In this document: positions 43,865 to 52,859 of the stretch, one piece after another
Layout: each line of letters opens with the position of its first letter
Position numbering within the stretch: the stretch's first letter is position 1
From: Marivivens niveibacter
GTDB lineage: Bacteria > Pseudomonadota > Alphaproteobacteria > Rhodobacterales > Rhodobacteraceae
Length of the DNA: 64,000 bases
Assembly (NCBI RefSeq): GCF_002150005.2
Contig: NZ_MSPP01000005.1
Coordinates: 160,543 to 224,542, forward strand
Direction: 5' to 3'
Program-made: the position numbers and the translations under genes
The notes under the pieces: model-generated
Seen by the model: only the letters and a program-made list of their open reading frames with translations
The model's database searches: none
Told to the model about the DNA's origin: nothing

Positions 43865-43894
43865 GCGCGGCCACTGTTGAAACGGTGGCCGCGC
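43865..43894 (-). other. Intercistronic hairpin between binding-protein and permease genes
   Basis: GCGCGGCCAC and GTGGCCGCGC, ten perfect pairs around a ten-base loop, 20 bases after the binding-protein stop on the minus strand. Confidence 0.65.
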
Positions 43895-43913
43895 GGTTTG
43901 GTTCAGCTAATGA

Positions 43914-44867
43914 TTAGCGTGCGCCCAGTGCTGCGCCTGCTTCAACGACGGAAACGTTGCTTGCGTCGATGATAGCTGGGCCAGTCAGAACTGGATCGGT
44001 TGCGATTTCGGTGCCGAATTTCAGGTTAGCGAACAGCATCGAAGTCGCCAGGAAGCCCTGCAGGTATGGCTGTTGGTCGATTGCCATGGTCTGCTGACCT
44101 GCTGCGATACGCTCTAGCGTCGCGGTCGAGAAGTCGAATGCACCGATTTTCAGGTCCAGACCGGTCTGTTCAACAGCGTTTGCTGCTGCAGCTGCACCAA
44201 AGTCTGCGCAAGAGATCAGAGCGTCGATCGAGCTGTCGCCGATCAGTTCTGCTTTGAATGCCTCTGCGGTACCGGTTACGTCACCGTCCAGGTTTGGCGG
44301 GGTCGAGATGGTGGTTACTTTAACGCCGTGCTCTGCTGCGCCGTCGGTTACACCTTGGCAACGCTGTTCTAGGTTGATCGCACCAGGCATCTGGATGTGG
44401 CACAGAATGTGGGTCGCGCCCTGCTCTGCCATGTATGCGCCGCCGCCGAAGCCTGCTGCGTATTCATCCGAACCAAAGTAGTTCACTGCGTTGATTTCGT
44501 CTTTGACTGGCAGACCCGAGTTGTACTGCATGATGGTGATGCCTTCAGCGGCAGCAGCTTGCAGAGCTGGGATCTGTGCATCTGGAACCCAAACTGGGAT
44601 CGCGATACCGTCAACGCCCTGTGCAACAGCTTGGTTGATCAGGGTTACCAGATCTGGACCAAAGTTTTCGTAGTTCTGGGTGCGCAGATACTGAACGGTA
44701 CCACCGTTTGCTTCGACCATGTGGGTCGCGTCATCAACGCCTTTTTTGATTTTGTCCATGAACGCGTCTTCGATCGAACCCGCGATCACGGCGATGTCCT
44801 GCGCCATTGCGCCGGATGCCAGAACCATTGCAGTCGATGCTGCTGCGACCAGTTTGGTGAATTTCAT
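43914..44867 (-). CDS. Sugar/polyol ABC transporter substrate-binding protein
   Basis: 317 residues from ATG 44867 after AGGGAGGAAACGAAC. Signal peptide MKFTKLVAAASTAMVLASGAMA, then a type I (RbsB-like) periplasmic fold: IAVIAGSIEDAFMDKIKKG, INQAVAQGVDGIAIPVW, SCADFGAAAAANAVEQTG, IDQQPYLQGFLATSML. It shares these features with the binding protein at 54048 but differs at many positions. Likely ligand: a cyclitol or related sugar, from the IolI-like gene nearby. Confidence 0.9.
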   Translation of the reverse strand: MKFTKLVAAASTAMVLASGAMAQDIAVIAGSIEDAFMDKIKKGVDDATHMVEANGGTVQYLRTQNYENFGPDLVTLINQAVAQGVDGIAIPVWVPDAQIPALQAAAAEGITIMQYNSGLPVKDEINAVNYFGSDEYAAGFGGGAYMAEQGATHILCHIQMPGAINLEQRCQGVTDGAAEHGVKVTTISTPPNLDGDVTGTAEAFKAELIGDSSIDALISCADFGAAAAANAVEQTGLDLKIGAFDFSTATLERIAAGQQTMAIDQQPYLQGFLATSMLFANLKFGTEIATDPVLTGPAIIDASNVSVVEAGAALGAR

Positions 44868-44949
44868 GTTCGTTTCCTCCCTATTGAAGCTGCATTTCGT
44901 GCAGCCCGAACATTTCGATGCTGTCTTGGCCACTGGCCAATTCAGTTAA

Positions 44950-44972
44950 TTCATTTACCTAAGGGAAATGAA
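44950..44972. promoter_or_regulatory. 23-base palindrome, candidate LacI-type operator
   Basis: Arms TTCATTTACCT and AGGGAAATGAA around a central A, with a single mismatched pair. It is 83 bases upstream of the binding-protein start, close to where its promoter should be. Confidence 0.5.
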
Positions 44973-45157
44973 CAACTCATAGTTGTGTCATTCGTATAGG
45001 CCCAAGGAGTATTTGGTCGAAAAAGGTGACGTTCGCGCAAATCCTGCTTACGCAAGATATTCTGTCTACGTCCAAACCGCAGAGCGATCAGACTGATCGA
45101 AATGCGTTCGGCGCAACGGATACGAAATTGTTTGTCTCCTCCTGTCGGTTGCGGCAT
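44951..45157 (-). CDS. Possible small upstream gene (68 residues)
   Basis: ATG 45157 is preceded by a very good ribosome binding site (GAGGAGGGCGAA). The product begins MPQPTGGDKQF, is basic and Arg-rich (ALRFGRRQNILRKQDLRERH) and has no recognisable domain or membrane helix. A second Shine-Dalgarno-like AGGAGGAGAC lies within it. It may be a leader gene of the transporter operon or a remnant; the composition does not look strongly coding. Confidence 0.22.
   Translation of the reverse strand: MPQPTGGDKQFRIRCAERISISLIALRFGRRQNILRKQDLRERHLFRPNTPWAYTNDTTMSCSFPLGK
45085..45099. promoter_or_regulatory. Perfect 15-base palindrome
   Basis: CGATCAG, A, CTGATCG. It lies within the divergent region about 207 bases before the first LacI-type gene. 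Its odd length around one central base fits a dimeric repressor site. Confidence 0.4.
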
Positions 45158-45305
45158 TTCGCCCTCCTCAAGGCACCGCTGTTGACGAAAGAAAATTGAC
45201 AGATTGACGTGGAACGGATCAAGACTGTTCAAATCTGTTTCAAAAAATGACCTCAAAAAGTTTCATTTGAAGTTGATATTGAGACAAATTGAAGGAGGAG
45301 GAGAC

Positions 45306-46337
45306 ATGGGAACGCGACCAACTATCCGCGATTTGGCCAATGCCGCAGGTGTATCTGTTTCAACCGTGAACAGAGTCATCAACCAACCTGAATCAGTGAG
45401 AAAACCGACTCGGGATCGGGTCCTGCACGCAGCCGAGACAATCGGCTTTTACGGGCTGGGATCCATTGAAAACGCTATAAAAAAATCGCGTGAAACACAT
45501 CGCTTGGGTGTTCTTTTGCAACAGGCAGACCGCGTTTTTTATTCCAACTTGGGCAAAGCGTTGGAAGAGGCCGCCAGGGTTTATCACGACGCTGGAATCG
45601 ACCTACAGTTGGAATATCTCAGCGACCTTAGCCCCGAAACCGTCGCGGCGCGTATCAGGTCGCTTGGCACACAATGCGATTCGATGGCAGTTGTTGCTGC
45701 AGAACATCCCAGAGTGTCCGAAGCGATTGATTTCGTCCAAGATCGCGGAACACCCGTTACCGCAATGATCGCACCATTGTCTGCAAAATCCGATGTCGGT
45801 TTTGTTGGTTGGAACAATTGGAAAGTCGGTCGAACAGCCGCGTGGGGTTTTCACAAAATGTGCAAAGGCCCTAGCGAAATTGGCATTCTCGTAGGTAACC
45901 CCCGCTATAGGAACCAGGAACTAAACGAAATCGGATTCCGGTCCTATTTCCGCGAATATGGCAGCGGCTTCAAATTGCTGGAACCACGTTTGACGTTAGA
46001 AAGCCTGGCCATCGCGAAAGAAATCACGCTGGAGTTGCTGCATGAAAATCCGAACCTAGGCGGATTATTTGTGTCTGGCGGCGGCATAACTGGCGCGATC
46101 GAAGCGATCCGTGAATTCAATCCGGGTCCAGATTTCGTAACAATCGGCTATGAATTATTCGCTGCGACCCGCGAAGGTCTGATTGACGGCGCGCTGACAA
46201 TGGCCATTTGTCACCCGATTGATGCATTTGCCCGTCAAACGATCAGCAACCTTGTGGCAGCTAAAAAACAGCATTCGGATGCTGGGGCAATCACGACCTA
46301 TCTGAACTTTGAAATCTACACGTCACAGAACGTTTAA
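45306..46337 (+). CDS. LacI-family transcriptional regulator
   Basis: 343 residues from ATG 45306, preceded by GAAGGAGGAGGAGAC; the frame extends 34 codons upstream without a site. HTH at residues 5-25 (TIRDLANAAGVSVSTVNRVI). The hinge reads ETIGFYGLGSIENAIKK instead of the usual YxPN-x-x-AR pattern. The C-terminal part is a periplasmic-binding-protein-like ligand domain (VGWNNWKVGRTAAW, GLFVSGGGITGAIEA). It is divergent from the first transporter operon and followed 11 bases later by a second LacI gene. Confidence 0.9.
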   Translation: MGTRPTIRDLANAAGVSVSTVNRVINQPESVRKPTRDRVLHAAETIGFYGLGSIENAIKKSRETHRLGVLLQQADRVFYSNLGKALEEAARVYHDAGIDLQLEYLSDLSPETVAARIRSLGTQCDSMAVVAAEHPRVSEAIDFVQDRGTPVTAMIAPLSAKSDVGFVGWNNWKVGRTAAWGFHKMCKGPSEIGILVGNPRYRNQELNEIGFRSYFREYGSGFKLLEPRLTLESLAIAKEITLELLHENPNLGGLFVSGGGITGAIEAIREFNPGPDFVTIGYELFAATREGLIDGALTMAICHPIDAFARQTISNLVAAKKQHSDAGAITTYLNFEIYTSQNV

Positions 46338-46348
46338 CGGAGGAAACG

Positions 46349-47368
46349 ATGGCCAATCGTCCAACCACCAAAGACGTTGCCGCCGCCGCAGGCGTGAGTG
46401 TCACAACCGTTGATCGCGCAATCAATGGCCGTAGCAAAGTGTCCGAGGATACCTTGCAACGCATTGCGGATGCCGCGCATAAAGTCGGCTATCACGGACA
46501 CGGTAGCCTATTGAGCCGATTGACAAAATCAGTCCCGTGTCGACGTTTGGGCGTTGTTTTGGTCAAAGGAAAGCAAGAGTTTTATCAAAACTTTGCGCAC
46601 GAATTGGCAACCGCGATGCGGCTGCAACCCAACGTCCGAGGCGAGACGGTCGTTAGATTTGTGTCATCGCAATCGCCCGATGATTTCACAGCCGCGATCG
46701 AGGACCTAACCGACAAAGTTGACATGATTGCCTGTGTTGCAATCAACCACCCCAAACTAGATCAAGTCATTCAAAATGCTGCCGACCAAGGCGTGCCAGT
46801 CGTCACATTATTGAACGATACCGCTCAGAATATCCGCAAATATTATCTAGGCCTCAACAACATGCGTGCAGGTAGAACCGCGGCGTGGATGTTGACACAG
46901 ACCATTCACACACCCGGAAAGCTCGCTGTATTTGTAGGTGGGAATCGATGGCACGGGCATGACCTGCGCGAGGCAGGATTTCGGTCCTTTATCCGCGCCG
47001 AAGCCCCCGAATTTACCGTGCTGGATACATTGGTTAATCTAGAAACGCGGCAAATTACATATGAAGCCACGTTGGATCTACTGCATCGCCACCCTGATCT
47101 GGCTGGAATTTGCGTTGCTGGCGGCGGAATGGAAGGCGCAATCGCGGCGCTAAGGGAAACGCGCAATGCAGGCGAGGTGCGTCTGGTCGTGAACGAACTG
47201 ACTGATACAACGCGCCGCGCGTTGGCCGATGGGTACGTTCAAATGATTATTGCTACGCCGCTCCGTGAACTATGCGCGGAGCTGGCGTCTATCGTTGCTG
47301 GCACATATGATGGCGGCACAGGTCAGCACTTTCTGGAACCAAGGGTTTACCTGCCTGAAATGCTGTAA
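46349..47368 (+). CDS. Second LacI-family transcriptional regulator
   Basis: 339 residues. HTH TTKDVAAAAGVSVTTVDRAI at residues 5-24; hinge region HKVGYHGHGSLLSRL; ligand domain with LGLNNMRAGRTAAWMLTQ and ICVAGGGMEGAIAAL. Related to the preceding regulator but clearly diverged. GGAGGAAACG precedes the ATG, only 11 bases after the previous stop, so both are made together; heterodimers or two linked control circuits are possible. Confidence 0.9.
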   Translation: MANRPTTKDVAAAAGVSVTTVDRAINGRSKVSEDTLQRIADAAHKVGYHGHGSLLSRLTKSVPCRRLGVVLVKGKQEFYQNFAHELATAMRLQPNVRGETVVRFVSSQSPDDFTAAIEDLTDKVDMIACVAINHPKLDQVIQNAADQGVPVVTLLNDTAQNIRKYYLGLNNMRAGRTAAWMLTQTIHTPGKLAVFVGGNRWHGHDLREAGFRSFIRAEAPEFTVLDTLVNLETRQITYEATLDLLHRHPDLAGICVAGGGMEGAIAALRETRNAGEVRLVVNELTDTTRRALADGYVQMIIATPLRELCAELASIVAGTYDGGTGQHFLEPRVYLPEML

Positions 47369-47394
47369 TTACGTCATTCCCAATGACCGCATTG

Positions 47395-47408
47395 CGTCAT
47401 GTATGACG
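47395..47408. promoter_or_regulatory. Palindrome before the IolI-like gene
   Basis: CGTCAT, GT, ATGACG, with another ACGTCAT about 20 bases earlier. Located 90 bases upstream of the IolI-like start in a 129-base gap, a plausible operator for one of the LacI regulators. Confidence 0.4.
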
Positions 47409-47497
47409 TTAAATGCGAGCGCTCAAATTGACCTGCGCATCTAGTTTCAGACAGCCTACCAAACATGGTTCACAACCGAACCAAAGGAGGAGGATAG

Positions 47498-48313
47498 ATG
47501 AAAAGAGCTCTGAATCAGATGACTGCGCCTCATCTGAGCTTTACTGAGTTTGTAGAATTGGCTGCAAACTTGGGTTGCGTCGGGATCGAAGCCCGCAATG
47601 ACATGGACAGCTTGGGGCGTCCCTTATTCGACGGTATAGACGCAGCCGACGCCGGCGAATTGGTCCGCGCAAAGGGGCTCCGATTATTGGGGCTGAGCCA
47701 AGTCTACCCTTTTAACTCTTGGGATGACCAACGACGCAGCGAAGTCGAAAATCTGATTTCGATTGCTCAAAAAGCTGGCGCTGAAACCATCAGCCTCATT
47801 CCCCGTAACGATGGCGCGGGCTGTGCGAATGGTGAACGCCAGGCCAATCTGCGCATCGCGCTAAAGGAAATTTATCCGATGCTCAAAGACGCCAATATGG
47901 TGGCTTTGGTCGAACCTTTGGGTTTCACTCAATCGTCGCTTCGTAAAAAGTCCGAACTGGTCGATACGATCGACACGCTGCACCTTGGCGACCGGTTCAA
48001 AATTGTCCACGACACTTTCCATCACACGCTGGCGCATGAAACGGAATATTTCCCTAGTGCGACGGGTATCGTGCATATTTCAGGTGTGTCAGACCCCGCA
48101 CCAACAACAGTGCAGATGACCGATGCACATCGCATATTAGTCGATCGCAACGATCGATTGTCAAACATTGCCCAGATCAAAGACTTGATCGCATCTGGTT
48201 ACGATGGGGCATTTTCGTACGAATGTTTTTCGCCAGAAACACAGAACATGGCCAACCTGGAAACGGCGTTGGCTGAAAGTTTCGATCACATCGAAGCTGA
48301 ATTAAATCGCTAA
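47498..48313 (+). CDS. IolI-like TIM-barrel isomerase (2-keto-myo-inositol isomerase family)
   Basis: 271 residues, xylose-isomerase-like TIM barrel. LNQMTAPHLSFTEFVELAANLG, VGIEARNDM, KAGAETISLIPRNDG, ALVEPLGF (metal-ligand Glu), IVHDTFHH (Asp/His ligands), IVHISGV and FSYECFSPE (final Glu) match IolI-type proteins found in inositol clusters. IolI interconverts 2-keto-myo-inositol and 1-keto-D-chiro-inositol. GGAGGAGGATAG precedes the ATG. The oxidoreductase gene follows after 13 bases. Confidence 0.78.
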   Translation: MKRALNQMTAPHLSFTEFVELAANLGCVGIEARNDMDSLGRPLFDGIDAADAGELVRAKGLRLLGLSQVYPFNSWDDQRRSEVENLISIAQKAGAETISLIPRNDGAGCANGERQANLRIALKEIYPMLKDANMVALVEPLGFTQSSLRKKSELVDTIDTLHLGDRFKIVHDTFHHTLAHETEYFPSATGIVHISGVSDPAPTTVQMTDAHRILVDRNDRLSNIAQIKDLIASGYDGAFSYECFSPETQNMANLETALAESFDHIEAELNR

Positions 48314-48326
48314 AGAGGGAATAGTT

Positions 48327-49355
48327 ATGAAATTAGGTCTAGTTGGTTATGGCTTTGGCGGCCGCGTTTTCCATGAACCTTTCATTGATGCCGCCGACGG
48401 GGTCGAAGTTGCTGCCGTTGTTGCCCGTTCTCCTGACAAAATCGCACAAATCAATGAACGCCTGCCAGATGTACCCGTATTTGCATCACTGACCGAACTC
48501 ATTGATGCGAAAATCGTCGACATGGTGACAATCACAACTCCGCCTGAAACCCATAAACCCCTTGCCCTAGAGGCGATCAACGCAGGCCTGCACGTTATTT
48601 GCGACAAACCATTTGCGCCAACTTTGGACGATGCGCGCGAAATGGCGCAAGCTGCCAAAGATAATGGGGTGTTGCTAAACGTCTTTCATAACCGCCGCTG
48701 GGATACTGATTTCAGAACCGCGAAGCATCTGATCGATACAGGGCAGCTGGGTGATATTTGGCGCGTTCACAATCGGATGGATTTCGATGACTGGGTTACA
48801 CTCGAGGTCGGTCCGGGTGGTGGTTTGCTGCGGGATTTGGGTAGCCATGTGATCGACCAAATGTTGTTCCAATTTGGCCCAGCCGCTGCGGTTGATGCAC
48901 AAGTTGAATATGTTGACCTGCCCGGTGGAACTACGGACGCTAGTTTTGTCGTTCATGTGCGGCACAAAAGCGGCGTTCATTCCTACATCAGCGCGTCTAA
49001 AATCAATTACTTTACCGAACGCGAGATCCGCGTTTACGGATCCAAAGGATGCTTTGTGGTAAATGGCACCGACGTTCAGGCCGGCGCTGCAATCAACGGA
49101 AAACGCCCTGCGGATGACCCAGAAAACTGGGGCATAGAACCCAAAGAGGCATGGGGCACACTGTACACCGAAGGAAAGGCCGAAACAGTTCCTTCTGTGC
49201 AATCACGTATCTATGATTTGTATACGCAATTCGCGCATGACGCCCAAACCGGTGGCAAAGGGCCTGTCCCAATTGAAACGGCGATCCACACCGTCGCCGT
49301 TCTGGATGCCGCCAGAGCGGCCGCACGCACAGGCAAAACCGTTATCCTAGAATAA
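48327..49355 (+). CDS. Gfo/Idh/MocA-family oxidoreductase
   Basis: 342 residues. N-terminal NAD(P)-binding domain (KLGLVGYGFGGRVFHEPF, MVTITTPPETH, VICDKPFAPT with the catalytic-site Lys) and a C-terminal substrate domain (GGGLLRDLGSHVIDQMLFQFG with the Asp/His pair). Such enzymes oxidise or reduce a hydroxyl of sugars or cyclitols. Paired with the IolI-like gene it may be an inositol-isomer dehydrogenase; related IolX/IolW-type enzymes act on scyllo-inositol. Substrate uncertain. Confidence 0.85.
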   Translation: MKLGLVGYGFGGRVFHEPFIDAADGVEVAAVVARSPDKIAQINERLPDVPVFASLTELIDAKIVDMVTITTPPETHKPLALEAINAGLHVICDKPFAPTLDDAREMAQAAKDNGVLLNVFHNRRWDTDFRTAKHLIDTGQLGDIWRVHNRMDFDDWVTLEVGPGGGLLRDLGSHVIDQMLFQFGPAAAVDAQVEYVDLPGGTTDASFVVHVRHKSGVHSYISASKINYFTEREIRVYGSKGCFVVNGTDVQAGAAINGKRPADDPENWGIEPKEAWGTLYTEGKAETVPSVQSRIYDLYTQFAHDAQTGGKGPVPIETAIHTVAVLDAARAAARTGKTVILE

Positions 49356-49396
49356 CGTTCCTTTATCTGTTCAGCGCGACCAATAAAGCGTTTAAA

Positions 49397-50308
49397 TTAA
49401 GTGCGGGCAGCCATCGACTTTGCCCGCACTTCTGATCCCTGCACTCTCAGATTATGGGGCAATGCAGCCGTCAGAACCGTATCCACATCTGTCGGTTTAA
49501 AATCAGGCAGAATCCGACCAAATTTTTCGCCGCATAAGGTGTGGTTTGTGGTCCATAAATAACGCATTTCGCTCAATTCGCGTGCCATTTCCCAGACCGG
49601 CGATAACAAGGTAAATAGAGGCCAAGGGAACCGCGTATATTTTAACGGGCGACCTAAAATCCGCTCCAATCCCTGTTTGATGTCTTCAGCGGAAAAATCG
49701 TTTCCCGGAAATGGAATATCTTCAAATGCTGCCAGCTCTGCCCGTTTTTCGGCAAGATCAACAGCGGCGCGGGCCCAATCAGGTAAATAACACATCGCTT
49801 GTCGCGTTTGAGTTGGGCCTGGCAAAGTGACTTTGCCCTTTTGAATCGAACGCAGATAAATCATCGACATGACGCAACCATCGCGGTTGGGGTCGATGAA
49901 ATTGCCCGCTCGCAAAACAATCGTACGAACTCCGCTGGCCTTATAGGCTTTCTCCATTTCTAACCGAATGCGGCCTTTGCGGCTGACTGGGTTCGGCGCG
50001 GTCTGTTCCGACCAAACGCCCGGCGTGTCACCGAAATGATAAACGTTACCAGGAATTATAACCGTGGATCCGCTGTGTTTCGCAGCGCGTATGACATCGG
50101 CGGTGAACTTTGGAACGATGTTTTCCCAGTCATGATAATTTGGGGGATTAAACCCATTTACAATCACATCGGCGCCTCGCGCCGCAGTCATCAAATCGTC
50201 GGTCGAACGGTTAAATTTACGGACGTTCCAACCTGCATCTTTAAACGCTTTGGCGCTGTGAACCCCGATTTTTCCAGAGCTCCCTAGGATCAAAACTGTC
50301 TTGCTCAT
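49397..50308 (-). CDS. NAD(P)-binding epimerase/dehydratase-like protein
   Basis: 303 residues from ATG 50308. N-terminal Rossmann motif LILGSSGKIGVHSAKAF (GxxGxxG) and the extended-SDR pattern VIVNGFNPP, then VIIPGNVYHFGD; the Tyr-x-x-x-Lys pair is not obvious, as in atypical NmrA-like members. The C-terminal half is helical. Function unknown. Divergent from a LysR gene, which likely controls it. A hairpin overlaps the last codons. Confidence 0.7.
   Translation of the reverse strand: MSKTVLILGSSGKIGVHSAKAFKDAGWNVRKFNRSTDDLMTAARGADVIVNGFNPPNYHDWENIVPKFTADVIRAAKHSGSTVIIPGNVYHFGDTPGVWSEQTAPNPVSRKGRIRLEMEKAYKASGVRTIVLRAGNFIDPNRDGCVMSMIYLRSIQKGKVTLPGPTQTRQAMCYLPDWARAAVDLAEKRAELAAFEDIPFPGNDFSAEDIKQGLERILGRPLKYTRFPWPLFTLLSPVWEMARELSEMRYLWTTNHTLCGEKFGRILPDFKPTDVDTVLTAALPHNLRVQGSEVRAKSMAART
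49399..49431. terminator. Terminator hairpin overlapping the end of the epimerase-like gene
   Basis: AAGTGCGGGCA, 11-base loop, TGCCCGCACTT: perfect 11-base stem. It covers the last codons of the minus-strand gene and, from the other side, ends the plus-strand oxidoreductase unit. Confidence 0.7.
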
Positions 50309-50398
50309 GACACCCTCTATTGCTGTGTGAGCAAAAGATGGTACGTTCACATATGCATTGAAATTTCCCAAATCTGTTTAAAAGGTATGCATTATTGA

Positions 50399-51298
50399 AT
50401 GGATAATCCGATAGATCAGTTAGATTGGAGCTATCTAAAGTCCTTTGTCGCGGTGGCTGAAACCGGATCACTCACAGCCGCAGCACAGCGATTGGGTCAA
50501 AGCCAGCCGACAATTGGGCGTCATATCAAAGCCGCCGAAGACATGTTTGGCGCAGCGCTATTCAAACGGGAACTACGCGGCCTATCGCTAACTGAATTTG
50601 GTTTATCCGTGCTTGAACCAGCCAAACAAATGGCGGAACAGGCCGCACGACTACAGAACATCGCGACTGGCCTCGACCAAGGCATTTCGGGAACGGTTCG
50701 CATTACCGCAAGCATGGTTATGTCGCACTATGTTCTGCCAGAAATTATCGCAAATATACGCAGATCAGAGCCACACATCGAAATCGAATTGGTCCCTTCT
50801 GATGCCACCGAAAATCTCTTATTCCGCGAAGCCGACATCGCCATCCGCATGTACCGGCCAAAGCAGCTAGACATCGTTGCCCAACACATCGCCGATCAGG
50901 AAATGGCATTATATGCCTCAAACGAATTGATTAATCGGTACGGCCAACCGTCAACAATGGACGAGCTAAGCAAGCTACCTTTCGTCGGCTTCGACAAATC
51001 CGACACGTTGATCAAACTGATGCGCGATTTGGGCTGGCCAATTGATCGACATTTTTTTGGTGTGCGATGCGATGATCAAGCAGCACATTGGAATCTGGTT
51101 CGGTCGGGCTGCGGGGTTGGCGGCATGCAAACATCTGTCGGAGATCACGATGACCGCGTTTGCCGAATAACATACCAACCGCCCCTGCCAAAATTGCCCA
51201 TATGGATTGCAGCAACTGACGCCCTGCGCAGAAATTTACGGATTAGGCGGGTCTGGGATATGTTGGTAGATGGGTTGCAGGCCGCAGCGCGATCATAA
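50399..51298 (+). CDS. LysR-family transcriptional regulator
   Basis: 299 residues. N-terminal winged HTH (LKSFVAVAETGSLTAAAQRLGQSQPTIGRHIKAAE, residues 14-48) and a LysR effector domain (about 90-295; GTVRITASMVMSHYVLPEII, ADIAIRMYRP). It is divergent from the epimerase-like gene; two copies of TATGCATT (50352-50359 and 50386-50393) lie between the genes and might be part of its binding site. The stop overlaps the convergent cardiolipin synthase gene by six bases. Confidence 0.88.
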   Translation: MDNPIDQLDWSYLKSFVAVAETGSLTAAAQRLGQSQPTIGRHIKAAEDMFGAALFKRELRGLSLTEFGLSVLEPAKQMAEQAARLQNIATGLDQGISGTVRITASMVMSHYVLPEIIANIRRSEPHIEIELVPSDATENLLFREADIAIRMYRPKQLDIVAQHIADQEMALYASNELINRYGQPSTMDELSKLPFVGFDKSDTLIKLMRDLGWPIDRHFFGVRCDDQAAHWNLVRSGCGVGGMQTSVGDHDDRVCRITYQPPLPKLPIWIAATDALRRNLRIRRVWDMLVDGLQAAARS

Positions 51299-52663
51299 AA
51301 CAGGCGACACGAGGCGAAAAATTCCCTCGACCAATTTCGCAAACTTACCAGCCTTAGGCATCCCAACTTTTGAAGATTCCCGCTGTTGCGCAAACCAGTG
51401 TTTCAGTGATTGCACGGATGTATCATCATAACAAAACAAGATGTTTTCGAAATTCAACAACAACGATCGTACATCAAAATTGGCCGACCCGACCCAGCCC
51501 GAGTGATCCACCAGACCCGCCTTGGCGTGCTGCATTCCGTTTTGAAACAGGTATACTTTGGCTCCAGCCTCTTGCAGATCGCGCAGGTACAATCCCCGCG
51601 CAAAATCCGTCATGCGATGGTTGGATTTTTCTGGTACGAAAATACGAACATCAACGCCTCTTTTCGCGGCGCTTAACAAACCATGCTGCATCGCACTGGT
51701 CGGGATGAAATAGGGCGTCGCAATCCAAACACGTTGATTGGCGCGATAGATCGCAGTCAATAACCCGTCATGAAACGGATCCTCATCCACGTCAGGTCCA
51801 GAAGGAACCAACTGCAATTGGGCTGTACCCGTATTTCCAATATGTCGCGGCTGTGGCGTTTGGGGCTGTTCGGGATCCCAATCCGCATCGAACAGATCAA
51901 CATAGGATTGGACCACAGGCCCTGATGCGCAGAAACTAAGATCATGCCACCGATCCATTTGTGCGGTTAGATATTCAGCCCCAATATTACGTCCGCCTGA
52001 CCACAGATATTTGCCGTCCGCGATAACCATTTTCCTGTGATTTCGCAGATTGATGTTCCCTGTAGCAGGATGATGAAAGAACGGTAGGAAATACCGGACC
52101 TCACCACCCGCGCGGGTCAATTGCGCAATTTGCTTGGACGGCCGCCTCATCGATCCCAGCCAATCCAGGTTCAACCTAACAGCAACACCCTGTTCGGCTT
52201 TTTCGGTCAAGCGGTCCACAAATTCACGGCCCAAGGCATCATTTTGCAAAATGTAAAATAGCGCATCAATTCGAGTCTCTGCACCATCCAACATATCGAA
52301 CAAAGACGTCCGAGCCGTGTCGGCATCGCTATGCAGGTCTAAGGAATTCGCACCTGTCGCAATCGATGCGCCCAGCTGTCGCAAATTATCTGAAAGCGGC
52401 GTGCTAATTCGATCCTGCGGTTCAGGCTCTGCGAATTTAACTTTCGAAAATTTCGACCCTTTTTTGCGAAACCCGAGCACCATGAAAACCGGCAAGGTCA
52501 CGTAAGGCACTAATACGATCGCCAAAATCCAAGCAATTGCGGACTGCGGCGTCCGACGTTGCTGCAAAACCGTCACGACCGCCGCGACCGCAACGACAAT
52601 GCCGAAAACGATCAAAAAATGGGAAAAAGTCAAAGACATTGGGGCGCCGATCAAAATATCCAT
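51293..52663 (-). CDS. Cardiolipin synthase (phospholipase D family)
   Basis: 456 residues. Two N-terminal membrane helices (about 10-32 and 42-62), then two phospholipase D domains with HKD motifs: NHRKMVIADGKYLWSGGRN (about 210) and QHAKAGLVDHSGWVGSANFD (about 385). The enzyme transfers phosphatidyl groups to make cardiolipin in the inner membrane. Length fits bacterial ClsA. The start may be ATG 52663 or eight codons later. It stands alone, convergent with the LysR gene. Confidence 0.9.
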   Translation of the reverse strand: MDILIGAPMSLTFSHFLIVFGIVVAVAAVVTVLQQRRTPQSAIAWILAIVLVPYVTLPVFMVLGFRKKGSKFSKVKFAEPEPQDRISTPLSDNLRQLGASIATGANSLDLHSDADTARTSLFDMLDGAETRIDALFYILQNDALGREFVDRLTEKAEQGVAVRLNLDWLGSMRRPSKQIAQLTRAGGEVRYFLPFFHHPATGNINLRNHRKMVIADGKYLWSGGRNIGAEYLTAQMDRWHDLSFCASGPVVQSYVDLFDADWDPEQPQTPQPRHIGNTGTAQLQLVPSGPDVDEDPFHDGLLTAIYRANQRVWIATPYFIPTSAMQHGLLSAAKRGVDVRIFVPEKSNHRMTDFARGLYLRDLQEAGAKVYLFQNGMQHAKAGLVDHSGWVGSANFDVRSLLLNFENILFCYDDTSVQSLKHWFAQQRESSKVGMPKAGKFAKLVEGIFRLVSPVL

Positions 52664-52859
52664 CTAGTGGAAACGTAGTGCTTTTATGACCGAAATGAAC
52701 ATAAACAGCCAAGAAAGAGGCACTCCTTCACTCTTGATCGCCACGCAAATCGATATCAGCGCGTAAAATGAAATATTTTACATCATTTATTGCATGACGT
52801 TTCATCCACTGCGCAGCTTCGACTGATTGAATTGAAACAAAAACGGGTGCGAAGGACGC

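Larger units (their letters stand above)
44868..45305. promoter_or_regulatory. Divergent promoter region with several palindromes
   Basis: 438 bases between the leftward transporter operon and the rightward LacI genes. It holds a hairpin at 44890-44904 (CTGCA-n5-TGCAG) just 5' of the binding-protein ribosome binding site, a near-perfect 23-base palindrome at 44950-44972, a perfect 15-base palindrome at 45085-45099, and a possible 68-codon minus-strand gene. No certain -35/-10 pair was identified. Confidence 0.5.
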
